In this document: piece by piece, positions 28,794-38,159 of the stretch
Layout: every line of letters begins with the position of its first letter
Numbering within the stretch: position 1 is the first letter of the stretch
NCBI GenBank assembly: GCA_934438135.1
Contig: CAKSBP010000013.1
Coordinates: forward strand, 11,071-75,070
DNA length: 64,000 bases
Direction: 5' to 3'
Origin: an uncultured Clostridium sp.
GTDB taxonomy: Bacteria; Bacillota; Clostridia; Lachnospirales; Lachnospiraceae
Made by a program: the position numbers and the translations under genes
Notes under the pieces: model-generated
What the model was told of the DNA's origin: nothing
What the model saw: only the letters and a program-made list of their open reading frames with translations
Database searches by the model: none

Positions 28794-29237
28794 TTAATGA
28801 TCAGAAATCCAGTTTTCCTTCAGATTTCCAAATTTATCGCAGCTGTATGTAATGGATTCATAATGCCTTTCAGTATCTGAATACTGATAACCAACCCGGT
28901 ATGTAATAGAGGAAATATCGCCACCGTCCGGATCTTTTTGCGTAACTGCTTCAAATACTTTATCGTAGTCATATATGACAAGAGCAGAAGGAGAATTAAC
29001 GATGGAAACGCTTTCTCCGTTAAAAGAAAACGTTGGCTTCATAGAATATTCCAAAACAGCTTCTCCATTGGAATCGTAGCAGGTGTGGCTGAATTCTTTG
29101 CGAACCTGGCTTTTTGTAGTTTCTGCCGGCGTCTGGGTAATCATATTATCTGCTTTGATCTGGGCTGGCTCACACATGCTGAATGCAAAAGCGACAGCAA
29201 CCATACTGGTTGTAAGTTTTCTAAGTCCTTTTTTCAT
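28794..29237 (-). CDS. Small exported protein of unknown function
   Basis: A 147-residue protein when started at ATG 29237, which has AGGAGGTAAGA just upstream; a longer frame back to 29318 has no good site. The signal peptide runs MKKGLRKLTTSMVAVAFAFS with likely cleavage after the following CEPAQIKA. The mature part has repeated YSxxxxF-like and YDSNGEAVLEYS stretches. No family recognised. It has its own terminator. Confidence 0.7.
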   Translation of the reverse strand: MKKGLRKLTTSMVAVAFAFSMCEPAQIKADNMITQTPAETTKSQVRKEFSHTCYDSNGEAVLEYSMKPTFSFNGESVSIVNSPSALVIYDYDKVFEAVTQKDPDGGDISSITYRVGYQYSDTERHYESITYSCDKFGNLKENWISDH

Positions 29238-29395
29238 TCTTACCTCCTTTTCTTTATCAGACAAAGAGTCTGATAATTTCCGCCTGTTTATCTCTTGTAA
29301 ACTGCTTAGTAATACCATACCACAAATAGGACGCTTTTCCTATATCCAAACGGTACAGGACAGGATAAAAATTACTACATTTTATACATTTTATG

Positions 29396-30283
29396 CTATT
29401 TTACACGTTCTGGAAGCTGTACCAGAATAATTGCTGTAAACATGAGTATACATCCCACTACTTCTCTGGAAGATGGAAACTGATGAAGAATCAGCATGCC
29501 GGACAGGAGGGAAAAGACAGATTCCAGGCTCATAATCAGGGAGGCAACCGTTGGTTCGGTATATTTTTGTCCTAATATCTGTAGCGTATATGCAACACCA
29601 CAGGATAAAATTCCAGCATATAAAATAGAAACACCAGCCAGCAGAATGCCATGGATGTTTGGTGATTCCAGCACAAACATCGGTATGCTTGATATCACAG
29701 CGGTGACCAGAAACTGAATACAGGAAAGCTTCACTCCATCTACGTAATCAATGAAATGATCCACTACTAGAATATGCAGCGAGAAAAATACGGCACAGAG
29801 GATGACGTAGGTATCGCCTTTGGAAAGAGAAAAACTTCCGTTCATACAGAGCAGATAAAGACCGCCTACTGCCATAACAATGCAGATGCATAACCGCTTC
29901 GTAAGTTTTGTTCCAAACAGACATCCAATAAGAGGAACCAGCAATATGTACATGGCAGTAATGAATCCAGCTTTTCCAACGGTTGTATACATAATTCCCT
30001 TTTGCTGAAGAGAAGAAGCAGTGCAGAGTAGGATTCCACATAGAATACCAGCTTTCCATAAGGTTTTAGGATTTTCCCTTGGAGCATTTGTTACCATCTT
30101 TTTATGGGAACCCAGAAGACGGATAACCGGAAGCAGTACAATACTTCCCAGTAGACAGCGTATTGTCTGAAAAGTAAAAGGACCGACATGGTTCATGCCT
30201 ATACTTTGGGCAGCAAATGCACTTCCCCAAATCATGGCAGTGATTAAAAGCATAACATTTCCACGAATCTTGTTTGTTTTCAT
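29396..30283 (-). CDS. EamA/DMT-family transporter
   Basis: A 295-residue membrane protein with about ten hydrophobic helices in two homologous halves, as in the drug/metabolite transporter superfamily. The first half starts MLLITAMIWGSAFAAQSIGM, with the usual W-G-xx-F after helix 1. The second half ends ESVFSLLSGMLILHQFPS followed by GCILMFTAIILVQ, a normal EamA ending. The start has TTAGGAGGAATTT. Substrate unknown; neighbours give no hint. Confidence 0.9.
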   Translation of the reverse strand: MKTNKIRGNVMLLITAMIWGSAFAAQSIGMNHVGPFTFQTIRCLLGSIVLLPVIRLLGSHKKMVTNAPRENPKTLWKAGILCGILLCTASSLQQKGIMYTTVGKAGFITAMYILLVPLIGCLFGTKLTKRLCICIVMAVGGLYLLCMNGSFSLSKGDTYVILCAVFFSLHILVVDHFIDYVDGVKLSCIQFLVTAVISSIPMFVLESPNIHGILLAGVSILYAGILSCGVAYTLQILGQKYTEPTVASLIMSLESVFSLLSGMLILHQFPSSREVVGCILMFTAIILVQLPERVK

Positions 30284-30485
30284 AAATTCCTCCTAAAACA
30301 TGACTTATCCAGAAGTATACGGCGTTTTTCATTGAAAATCCAGTAGATAGACTGGAAAATGTGTTTCTGAAAGAAATTTTCCAAAAAAGATTTGAAAATT
30401 AAGAGAGGTTTGGTGAAGTACTTGAACCGATGTGTTACACTAGAAGGTAAAAAAGAAGAAAGTCTGTAAAAGGAGATGCAGGTAC

Positions 30486-31982
30486 GTGAACGAGGACAGG
30501 AAAAAAACAGAAGGATTCCAGCCAAAAACCGTGGGACAAATGCTGGAACAGATAGAGAAAGAAGAAAAGCAGAAAAAATCGGTATTCTGGAAAGCAGCAT
30601 CTGCTGTAATTACAATTGCATTAACAGTGTTGGCGGTTTTTGCAGTAAAAGCAATGTTTGAAAAGCCGGAACAAAAGAACAGTGGACAGGTAACGATAGA
30701 AGAAAATAAGCAGAATCAGGAACAGAGTACTCCGGAAAATACAATAATGACCACAGAGGGAACGAAAACTGCAAATTCCGATGCTAATGGAAAAACACAA
30801 GTCAGTGATAAGAAACTAACAGGAGTTAGACAGTCAAACTTAATGGGAAGTGCTGGTGGAAATCTATTTGCAGCGGAAGGGGATTATTTGTTTTCTGTAA
30901 AAAAAGATGCAGAAGGCATCCAAAATGATAAGATTGTAATTACCAAAACAATGGACGGTGGTTTTGAAACCGTGGCGGAACTGGAAGAGAAACAGCCGGT
31001 GCAGGAATTTTATGTGAAGAAGAATCGCCTGGCGGTCATTACTTCAGATGAAGAAAGTTCCACATCGGTACATTTTTATAATATAAAAAATAAAAGAGAT
31101 ATTCATTCGGTGACGGAGGTTTCCTTGGATGGAGCATGGGAATCGTCCTGTCTTCAGGATAACGAACTTTACACTTTCACAAAAGAAGGGTATGTAGGAC
31201 GTTTTCTTGTGAATCAGAAACAGCAGAATCAAAGCCCGCTGAAACTGAGAGAAAAAGATGCCAGATATTTTATGTCTGGCAGTGAGGTCTACACTTTCAG
31301 CGATTCTAATGAAAAGATTTCTGTTCAAAAGTATATACTGGAACCGAATCGGTTAGTGAAAGTGGGAAAGATTGAACTTGGTGGTATGACAGAAAATATT
31401 ATGGCGGTAACCAAAAGCAGTCAATATTTAAAGGTAGCATTAAGCAATCGGAATCGCACTAATGGTGAAATTACGTTTTATTATGTGGATGAGGATATGA
31501 AAGGCAGCAGGAAGATTGAAAATGAACGGAACAATGAACTGGTTGCCACGGCAAGGTTTCTGAGTACCGGAGAATGGAGGGACAAGATCCTCTGCTTTGG
31601 GCGAGGGACGGATTCCAAAGGAAATCTGACAGGGGGAATTGCATTAACGATGTTTGAGGCTGGAGATTCGGAAAATGGTTCTTCGGAAGGAAATACGTAT
31701 CTGATAAAAGAAGCAGATAGTGCTGCGGTATGTACCGCGGATCGGGTGGCTTTTCTGGATGATGAAAAACAGCAGATTGGTTTTGATGCTTATATACAGT
31801 CTGGGGAAAATGTGGAGCATAAATATTATCTGCTTCGATATACGGGAAAGAAATTTGATTTGGTGTCGGAAGTAAATCTGGGAAGTTCCAGGTTAGAGGG
31901 AGAGGTTTATGGAAGATGTGAAGATGGAAAATTGGAAATGGTGGATAAGAAGGGGGGAGTGGAGGTTTATGAAGTGAACTAA
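30486..31982 (+). CDS. Membrane-anchored beta-propeller-domain protein
   Basis: A 498-residue protein starting at GTG 30486 behind AAAAGGAGATG. A short charged cytoplasmic N-terminus (KTVGQMLEQIEKEEKQKK) is followed by one membrane helix (residues about 38-58), a Gln/Asn/Thr-rich linker, and from about residue 115 a long outer domain. That part resembles the beta-propeller domain found at the C-terminus of some clostridial secreted proteins (PF09826-like), with repeated blades such as GDYLFSVKKD, FYVKKNRLAVIT and LQDNELYTFTKEG. A sensor or scaffold role at the outer membrane face is an inference. It lies divergent from the EamA gene, with a 202-bp gap. Confidence 0.7.
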   Translation: MNEDRKKTEGFQPKTVGQMLEQIEKEEKQKKSVFWKAASAVITIALTVLAVFAVKAMFEKPEQKNSGQVTIEENKQNQEQSTPENTIMTTEGTKTANSDANGKTQVSDKKLTGVRQSNLMGSAGGNLFAAEGDYLFSVKKDAEGIQNDKIVITKTMDGGFETVAELEEKQPVQEFYVKKNRLAVITSDEESSTSVHFYNIKNKRDIHSVTEVSLDGAWESSCLQDNELYTFTKEGYVGRFLVNQKQQNQSPLKLREKDARYFMSGSEVYTFSDSNEKISVQKYILEPNRLVKVGKIELGGMTENIMAVTKSSQYLKVALSNRNRTNGEITFYYVDEDMKGSRKIENERNNELVATARFLSTGEWRDKILCFGRGTDSKGNLTGGIALTMFEAGDSENGSSEGNTYLIKEADSAAVCTADRVAFLDDEKQQIGFDAYIQSGENVEHKYYLLRYTGKKFDLVSEVNLGSSRLEGEVYGRCEDGKLEMVDKKGGVEVYEVN

Positions 31983-32272
31983 ATTGGAATCTACTTTTGG
32001 AGAAAAGTATTTCGTTTAGAATTTATTCTTGATTTGAACTTTGATGTTAGAATATAAATAGTACAAGCCAAAATGGGGCATTGATATCGGAGAAGTTGAG
32101 TGAGAACGTAAAGTTTGTGATATGAATGCAATTGTAAACGAATAAGACTTTCCAACTTGCCTAAATGTATGATAGTATTATAAAGTACAGAAATCAAATA
32201 CAGGGTAAAATAAGTCATTATATATTGAAAACAATATTTACTTATTACCCTACGAAAATGAAGGAGGAACTT
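31983..32272. other. AT-rich intergenic region before the nucleotidase gene
   Basis: 290 bp without a convincing gene. A -35-like TTGCCT at about 32157 with TTATAAAG shortly after could be the promoter of the next gene. No clear terminator is seen after the beta-propeller gene, and no structured leader was recognised. Confidence 0.4.
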
Positions 32273-34369
32273 ATGAAAAAATTCAAAACCAGAGCTATGG
32301 CCATCCTTTTAACAATGACCATGGTACTTGCCGGGATAGTAGTTACACCTCTCCCTGCGAAGGCGGCCAGTGATGTGATTGACATCCAGATTCTTGCAAC
32401 AAGTGATTTGCACGGACGTTTTGTCCCATACGACTATGCGATTAACACAGCAGATAATTCAGGAAGTATTGCTCAGGTCGCTACGGTCGTAAAAGAATTA
32501 AGAAGCCAAAATCCAAATACATTATTGTTAGATTGCGGGGATACGATTCAAGACAATTCATCCGAACTGTTCTTAAACGAAGATATTCATCCTATGATTG
32601 CCGGCATGAACGAGTTAGGATATGACACAATGACCATTGGAAACCATGAATTTAATTATGGAATGGATGTTCTTAAAAAGGTTATGAAGCAGTCTAAAGC
32701 AGCCGTGTTAGGTGGAAATGTTTATAATCCAGATGGAACAGGAATTGCTGATAAGTATAAAATCATCGAAAAAAATGGTATTAAGATTGCCGTCATTGGT
32801 ATGGTAACTCCAAATATTACCAGATGGGATGCAGCAAATTTAAAGGGGTATAAAGTAACAGACCCAGTAGAAGAAACCAAGAAAGTAATTGCTGAAATCA
32901 AAGATAAAGTGGATGTTATCATTGCAGCAGAACATATGGGTGAGGCCAATGAATATGGTCAAAAAGATTCCGGTGTTGTGGATCTTGCCAATGCATGCCC
33001 TCAGCTGGATGCAATCATAGCAGCTCATGAACACAAAGCAGTAGAAGGTACATACTATAATAATGTGTTAACCGTTGAGAATAAAAGTGGTGGACAGACG
33101 GTTGCCAAAATTGATTTAAAATTACAAAAAGGTGACGATGGTAAATATAAAGTTGTTAACCGCACCTCTAAATTAATTGAAACAAAAGAATATCAAGCAG
33201 ATAACTCAGTGGTAAATGCACTTTCTAAATATGATGAAATGGCAAAGAAAGATGCCAATGTTGTTATTGGTAAATTAACAGGTGGAGATTTGGTTCCAGC
33301 AGATGAAATCAAAGGAATCGCACAGGTTCAGCTGCAGGAAACACCAATGATTCATTTAATCAATGAAGTGCAGCTGCATTATTCAGGTGCAGATGTATCC
33401 GCGGCAGCATGCTTTAATTTAGCTGCGAATATGAAAGCTGGAGATATTCGTCGTTGTGACACTGCATTGATTTATAAATTTGCAAATACCTTATATAAGT
33501 TAGAAATGACAGGTGCCCAATTAAAGAAATATATGGAATGGTCTGCTTCTTATTATAATACATATAAAGATGGAGATTTAACGGTTTCTTACAATCCAGC
33601 CATTCGTGCCTACTTGTATGATCAGTTTGCGGGAGTAAATTATGATGTAAATATTTCAAAAGAGCCAGGAAACAGAATTGAAAATCTAACTAGAGCAGAT
33701 GGTACGCCAATCAAGGACACTGATAAAATTACAATTGCGGTAAATAACTACCGTGCAAATTCACAGCTTCTGACATACGGTGCTGTTTACAAAGCAGGGG
33801 AGAAGTTACCAAAGCTATTAGATATTGATATTCATGGTGAAATTGGTGGTGTTCGTGAACTGATTGGTGATTACATCAAAAATGTGAAGAAAGGTGTGAT
33901 TACACCAGAAGTATCCGGTAACTGGAAGATTACAGGAAACTCTTGGAATAAAGAATTCCATCAGAAAGTAGTTGATTTAGCTGCAGCAGGAAAATTAGCA
34001 GTGCCTACTTCAGAAGATGGAAGAGATTCCAACGTTCGCTCTATTACAAAAGCGGATATTGCTTCTCTTGTCACCATTGTAAAACCAGGGAAAGTTACTG
34101 CTGTGAAAGCAAAGAGCAAAAAGGCCAAAACAGCTTTGGTAACGTTCAAGTCTGTAAAAAATGCGGTAAGCTATGAAATCACTTACTCCATAGATAAGAA
34201 ATTCAAAAAGGGTAATAAGACCATAAAAACTGCAAAGACGTCAGCTGCAATTAAGAACTTAAAGAGCAAGAAGAAATATTATGTAAAAGTCAGAGCAGTA
34301 AAATATGATTTAAACGACAAAACGCTATATGGAAGTTACAGTAAAGTGGCTTCCGTAAAGGTAAAATAA
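32273..34369 (+). CDS. Secreted 5'-nucleotidase/2',3'-cyclic phosphodiesterase family enzyme with Fn3 domain
   Basis: A 698-residue secreted metallophosphatase. Start ATG 32273 is chosen for its AAGGAGG site and because it gives a clean signal peptide (MKKFKTRAMAILLTMTMVLA, then PLPAKAAS). The metal-binding signatures LATSDLHGRF, LLDCGDTIQDNS, TIGNHEFNYG and AAHEHKAVEG mark the calcineurin-like domain (residues about 40-290). A UshA-type C-terminal nucleotide-binding domain follows (about 335-570). Residues about 605-698 form a fibronectin type III-like domain ending YGSYSKVASVKVK, very like the end of the GH13 enzyme at 45-50 kb. It probably scavenges nucleotides outside the cell. Confidence 0.92.
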   Translation: MKKFKTRAMAILLTMTMVLAGIVVTPLPAKAASDVIDIQILATSDLHGRFVPYDYAINTADNSGSIAQVATVVKELRSQNPNTLLLDCGDTIQDNSSELFLNEDIHPMIAGMNELGYDTMTIGNHEFNYGMDVLKKVMKQSKAAVLGGNVYNPDGTGIADKYKIIEKNGIKIAVIGMVTPNITRWDAANLKGYKVTDPVEETKKVIAEIKDKVDVIIAAEHMGEANEYGQKDSGVVDLANACPQLDAIIAAHEHKAVEGTYYNNVLTVENKSGGQTVAKIDLKLQKGDDGKYKVVNRTSKLIETKEYQADNSVVNALSKYDEMAKKDANVVIGKLTGGDLVPADEIKGIAQVQLQETPMIHLINEVQLHYSGADVSAAACFNLAANMKAGDIRRCDTALIYKFANTLYKLEMTGAQLKKYMEWSASYYNTYKDGDLTVSYNPAIRAYLYDQFAGVNYDVNISKEPGNRIENLTRADGTPIKDTDKITIAVNNYRANSQLLTYGAVYKAGEKLPKLLDIDIHGEIGGVRELIGDYIKNVKKGVITPEVSGNWKITGNSWNKEFHQKVVDLAAAGKLAVPTSEDGRDSNVRSITKADIASLVTIVKPGKVTAVKAKSKKAKTALVTFKSVKNAVSYEITYSIDKKFKKGNKTIKTAKTSAAIKNLKSKKKYYVKVRAVKYDLNDKTLYGSYSKVASVKVK

Positions 34370-34392
34370 TAAGAAAACTCTATGGAAATAGG

Positions 34393-34425
34393 AAAAACAG
34401 TCCGTTTAAAAGCGGGCTGTTTTTG
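34393..34425 (+). terminator. Terminator after the nucleotidase gene
   Basis: AAAAACAGTCCG pairs with CGGGCTGTTTTT (one G-T pair) around an 8-nt loop, ending in T residues. Confidence 0.8.
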
Positions 34426-34531
34426 TTTACTAATCCATTTCAAACGTACCCTGCCCTTGCTATTTTCCCTACATTAAGTTATACTGACAGGGAAAAAGCT
34501 ATCTTATCTAAGAACGGAGAGAAAAAGAAAA

Positions 34532-35737
34532 ATGAGTTATCCAGTAGTGAAACTGAAAAAAGGTGAAGGCAGGGAATTTAAAGCCGGAGGATTATGGATT
34601 TACGATAATGAAATTGCAGAAATAGAAGAAGGAACAGAAGATGGGGCATTTGTGACCGTTCATGACTTTGACGAGTATCCAATGGGAGTAGGCTTCTTAA
34701 ACACCCAATCAACTATTTCCATCCGTATGATGACAAAAGATGCGGAAGCCGTCATTGACCGTGCATTTTTAAAAAAACGCGTGGAAGACGCCTGGGCGTA
34801 CCGGAAAAAAACCGTGGATACATCCAGCTGTCGTGTGATTTTCGGAGAAGCCGATTTTCTGCCAGGACTGGTAGTGGACAAGTTTTCTGACGTACTGGTT
34901 GTTCAGTCTTTAGCACTAGGAATTGATAATGTAAAACATGAAATTGTAGAACTATTGCTGGAGATGTTTGAAAGAGAAGGCATACATATCAGAGGTGTTT
35001 ACGAACGTAGCGATGCCAAAGTCCGCAGACATGAAGGAATGGAATGTGTAAAAGGATTTATTGGAAAAGAATTTGATACGAAAGTAGAGATCGTGGAAAA
35101 CGGAGTAAAATATTATGTGGACGTGGCAGAAGGCCAGAAGACGGGATTTTTCCTGGATCAGAAATATAACCGTCTTGCAATGCAGAGCATCTGTAAAGAT
35201 GCCGATGTACTGGACTGCTTTACTCATACCGGTTCTTTTGCTTTAAATGCAGCAGTTGCTGGTGCGAAAAGTGTATTAGGTGTCGATGCATCCGAACTTG
35301 GCGTAGAACAGGCTCGTGAAAATGCAAAATTAAATGGAATAGAAGACATTGTTAAGTTTGAGTGTGCAGATGTATTTGATCTGCTTCCAAAATTTGAGGA
35401 AGAAGGAAAACACTTTGATGTGGTAATTCTTGATCCGCCTGCATTTACTAAATCCAGAGCATCTGTAAAAAATGCTACCAAGGGATATCGTGAAATTAAT
35501 ATGAGAGGTCTGAAATTAGTGAAGAACGGCGGTTATCTGGCAACCTGCTCCTGTTCTCATTTTATGACACCGGAATTATTTACCCAGACTATTAAGCAGG
35601 CAGCAAGAAGTGCCCATAAACGTTTAAGACAGGTGGAATACCGTACACAGGCAGCGGATCATCCGATTTTATGGGCAGCAGATGAATCTCTGTATTTGAA
35701 ATTTTACATTTTCCAGGTAGTGGATGAGAGATATTAA
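34532..35737 (+). CDS. rlmI: RlmI-type 23S rRNA cytosine-C5 methyltransferase
   Basis: A 401-residue SAM-dependent RNA methyltransferase of the RlmI/YccW family, with an N-terminal PUA-like RNA-binding domain (residues about 1-75) and a C-terminal Rossmann domain. SAM-binding LDCFTHTGSFALNAA, motif IV VVILDPPAFTKS and the catalytic-cysteine region TCSCSHFM are present. The E. coli enzyme modifies C1962; the exact target here is assumed from family. It ends 15 bp before the folC start, so it may head the folate operon. Confidence 0.88.
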   Translation: MSYPVVKLKKGEGREFKAGGLWIYDNEIAEIEEGTEDGAFVTVHDFDEYPMGVGFLNTQSTISIRMMTKDAEAVIDRAFLKKRVEDAWAYRKKTVDTSSCRVIFGEADFLPGLVVDKFSDVLVVQSLALGIDNVKHEIVELLLEMFEREGIHIRGVYERSDAKVRRHEGMECVKGFIGKEFDTKVEIVENGVKYYVDVAEGQKTGFFLDQKYNRLAMQSICKDADVLDCFTHTGSFALNAAVAGAKSVLGVDASELGVEQARENAKLNGIEDIVKFECADVFDLLPKFEEEGKHFDVVILDPPAFTKSRASVKNATKGYREINMRGLKLVKNGGYLATCSCSHFMTPELFTQTIKQAARSAHKRLRQVEYRTQAADHPILWAADESLYLKFYIFQVVDERY

Positions 35738-35752
35738 AAGAGGATGACGAAC

Positions 35753-37078
35753 ATGAATTACGAACAGGCACTGGAGTTTATAGAAAACTATGCTCCCAAA
35801 GAGATGACTCTCGGTTTAGAAGCAATGACAAATCTGTTGGAAGGACTTTCCCATCCAGAAACTTCTCTTCGGATTGTGCATATTGCTGGAACCAATGGAA
35901 AAGGTTCTGTTGGTGCATATCTTGCTTATATTCTGTCTGAGGCAGGCTATAAAATCGGTCGTTATGTTTCCCCAACGATTTTGGATTACCGCGAACGGAT
36001 TCAGACCTTGGCTCAGGGTGAAGTGAAGTACATTACCAAAGAATCGACGGCGGAGAAGGTAACTTGTATTCAAGGCGTGATGGAAAAACTGAAGCAGCAG
36101 GGAAAGAAACTTCCTACCCCATTTGAAATCGAGACAGCCATGGCATTTTTAGAATTTGCGGAGAAAAAATGTGATGTGGTTTTGCTGGAAACAGGGCTAG
36201 GCGGCAGGCTGGACGCAACGAATGCGATCCAGAACAAAGAACTGGCGTTGTTTACATCAATCAGCATGGATCATATGGGAATACTGGGGAATAGCATAGA
36301 AGAAATCACGAAAGAAAAAGCAGGTATTATAAAGGAAGAAACAGATGTAGTTTGTTATGATTATGGAACAGAATGTACTGGAAAGAAAATATACGAAGTG
36401 TTGGAGAAAGCGTGTCAGAAAAAACATGCAAACCTGTTCCGCGCGGATTTTTCCAAGCTTCAGATAGAACAGTTTTCCTGGCAGGGAACGGATTTCCTTT
36501 ACAAAGGAGAATCATATCATGTCAATCTGCTGGGAGAAAACCAGCCCTACAATGCAGTAACTGCTATTGAGGCAGCAAAGGTGCTTGCTGGTAAGAAATT
36601 TCGTATTCGTGAGACTCAGATCAAAAATGGACTGCTACGGACAAAATGGCCGGGGAGATTCGATATTGTGGGTAAAAATCCGCTTTTATTAGTAGATGGT
36701 GCGCACAATGAGGATGCGGCATATTCTTTAAAGCATTCATTGGATGTGTATTTTCCAGGAAAGAAGCTGGTATTTATTATTGGTATTTTCGCGGATAAAG
36801 AATATGAGAAAATAGTAAGCATTACAGCACCAAAAGCAAAAAAAATCATTACCATTGCATCGGAAAATTCAAGGGCACTTCCATCGAAAGAACTGATGGA
36901 GACAGCCAGAAAATACTGCGACGATGTGGAAGATAAAAAGAACATTAAAGAGGCACTTTCTTATGTGCAGACGATGAAAGAGGAAACGGTGATTGCATTC
37001 GGTTCCTTATCATTTCTTGGAGAAGTTTATGATGTATATAAGAACAACGTAGAGAAAGCGCATGTGTCAGAAGCATAA
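35753..37078 (+). CDS. folC: Bifunctional folylpolyglutamate/dihydrofolate synthase
   Basis: A Mur-ligase family enzyme that adds glutamate to dihydropteroate and folates. The ATP-binding loop IAGTNGKGSVGAYLA lies near residue 45. Other family motifs are LLETGLGGRLDATN, TSISMDHMGILG, KWPGRFDIVG and LLVDGAHNEDAAYSL. ATG 35753 (MNYEQALEF, 441 residues) is preferred over ATG 35744, because the AAGAGG site sits directly against the upstream ATG but at good distance from the second. Other folate genes follow on the same strand. Confidence 0.94.
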   Translation: MNYEQALEFIENYAPKEMTLGLEAMTNLLEGLSHPETSLRIVHIAGTNGKGSVGAYLAYILSEAGYKIGRYVSPTILDYRERIQTLAQGEVKYITKESTAEKVTCIQGVMEKLKQQGKKLPTPFEIETAMAFLEFAEKKCDVVLLETGLGGRLDATNAIQNKELALFTSISMDHMGILGNSIEEITKEKAGIIKEETDVVCYDYGTECTGKKIYEVLEKACQKKHANLFRADFSKLQIEQFSWQGTDFLYKGESYHVNLLGENQPYNAVTAIEAAKVLAGKKFRIRETQIKNGLLRTKWPGRFDIVGKNPLLLVDGAHNEDAAYSLKHSLDVYFPGKKLVFIIGIFADKEYEKIVSITAPKAKKIITIASENSRALPSKELMETARKYCDDVEDKKNIKEALSYVQTMKEETVIAFGSLSFLGEVYDVYKNNVEKAHVSEA

Positions 37079-37102
37079 ATCAGTCTGGAAGGATGAAAGA
37101 GA

Positions 37103-37660
37103 ATGGATAAGAAAAAAATTGAACAGGCCGTAAAGCTATTTTTAGAAGGCATTGGAGAAGACGTAAACAGAGAGGGACTTATAGACACACCGGCACGTAT
37201 CAGCAAAATGTGTGAAGAACTATTTACAGGGATCGGCAAGGATGCGTCAAAACATCTCTCAAAAACATTTACTGCCCAGAACAATGAGATGGTATTGGAA
37301 AAGGATATTACCTTCTATTCAGTATGCGAGCATCATTTCCTTCCATTCTATGGGAAGGTTCATATTGCCTATGTCCCAGATGGAAAGGTAGTAGGGCTTA
37401 GTAAACTGGCACGTACGGTGGAAGTATATGCGAGACGTGCACAGATTCAGGAACAGATGACAAGCCAGATTGCCGAAGATATTATGGAGAATTTACAGCC
37501 AAAGGGCGTTATGGTTTATATTGAAGCAGAGCATATGTGCATGACTATGCGTGGAATTAAGAAACCAGGCACAAGAACCATTTCTTTTGTAGGAAAAGGT
37601 GTATTTGAAACAGATGAAAGATTGAGAAGGACATTTTTTCAACTTGTAAAGGAAGGCTGA
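37103..37660 (+). CDS. folE: GTP cyclohydrolase I
   Basis: A 185-residue zinc enzyme that converts GTP to 7,8-dihydroneopterin triphosphate, the first step of folate synthesis. Zinc and substrate motifs are all present: DTPARISKM, SVCEHHFLPFYGKVHIAY, GLSKLARTVE, RAQIQEQMTSQIA and AEHMCMTMRGIKKPG. Length is normal for the bacterial enzyme. The stop is 1 bp from the start of the HD-domain gene. Confidence 0.96.
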   Translation: MDKKKIEQAVKLFLEGIGEDVNREGLIDTPARISKMCEELFTGIGKDASKHLSKTFTAQNNEMVLEKDITFYSVCEHHFLPFYGKVHIAYVPDGKVVGLSKLARTVEVYARRAQIQEQMTSQIAEDIMENLQPKGVMVYIEAEHMCMTMRGIKKPGTRTISFVGKGVFETDERLRRTFFQLVKEG

Positions 37661-37661
37661 T

Positions 37662-38144
37662 ATGAACAGAATTTCAAAAATAAGAAAGCATCCGGTTTAT
37701 CAAAAATCATTGGGAAAAATAGAGGTGTTTGAGGAAGAACGAATTTACTGTAGGCATAATATGGAGCATTTTCTGGATGTGGCACGGATTGCATCCATTC
37801 TTGCAATGGAGGAAAAACTGAAGATATCACGGGAAATGATTTATGCAGCAGCACTTCTTCACGACATTGGAAGATGCTTGGAATATGAACAGAAATGTTC
37901 CCATGAGTCCGGCAGCATTGTACTGGCATTTAAAATCCTGCCGGACTGCGGGTTCTCGGAGGAAGAAGTCCATGTACTTGCAGAAGCTATTGCCCAGCAC
38001 AGAGAAAAGGGAATGGCGGCAAAAGGAACGTTGGGAGAGATTCTTTATCGTGCAGACAAACTTTCCAGACCTTGCTATCAATGCAAGGCATCGGATACCT
38101 GTAAATGGGAAGACACAAAAAGAAACCATGAAATTTCATATTAG
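37662..38144 (+). CDS. HD-domain hydrolase in the folate operon
   Basis: A 160-residue HD-superfamily protein placed between folE and folP. Metal-binding residues of the HD fold are visible: H in RHNMEHFLDVARIA, the HD pair in AALLHDIGRCLEY, H in EQKCSHESGS, and D in ILYRADKLSR. The C-terminal tail has PCYQCKASDTC, a three-cysteine cluster that may bind a metal. No NudB-type dihydroneopterin triphosphate pyrophosphatase is in the operon, so this protein is a candidate for the missing dephosphorylation step, an inference from position only. It is translationally tight with folE. Confidence 0.85.
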   Translation: MNRISKIRKHPVYQKSLGKIEVFEEERIYCRHNMEHFLDVARIASILAMEEKLKISREMIYAAALLHDIGRCLEYEQKCSHESGSIVLAFKILPDCGFSEEEVHVLAEAIAQHREKGMAAKGTLGEILYRADKLSRPCYQCKASDTCKWEDTKRNHEISY

Positions 38145-38159
38145 GAAAGGGAAATAATT

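Noticed and set aside
28794..29318. Longer 174-residue version of the small exported protein.
   Set aside because: The AGGAGG site lies inside the longer version just before ATG 29237, and the longer form would bury the signal peptide.
34370..34531. Riboswitch before the rlmI-folate operon.
   Set aside because: The gap holds the upstream terminator and about 100 bp of plain AT-rich DNA; no THF-riboswitch-like conserved core was recognised.
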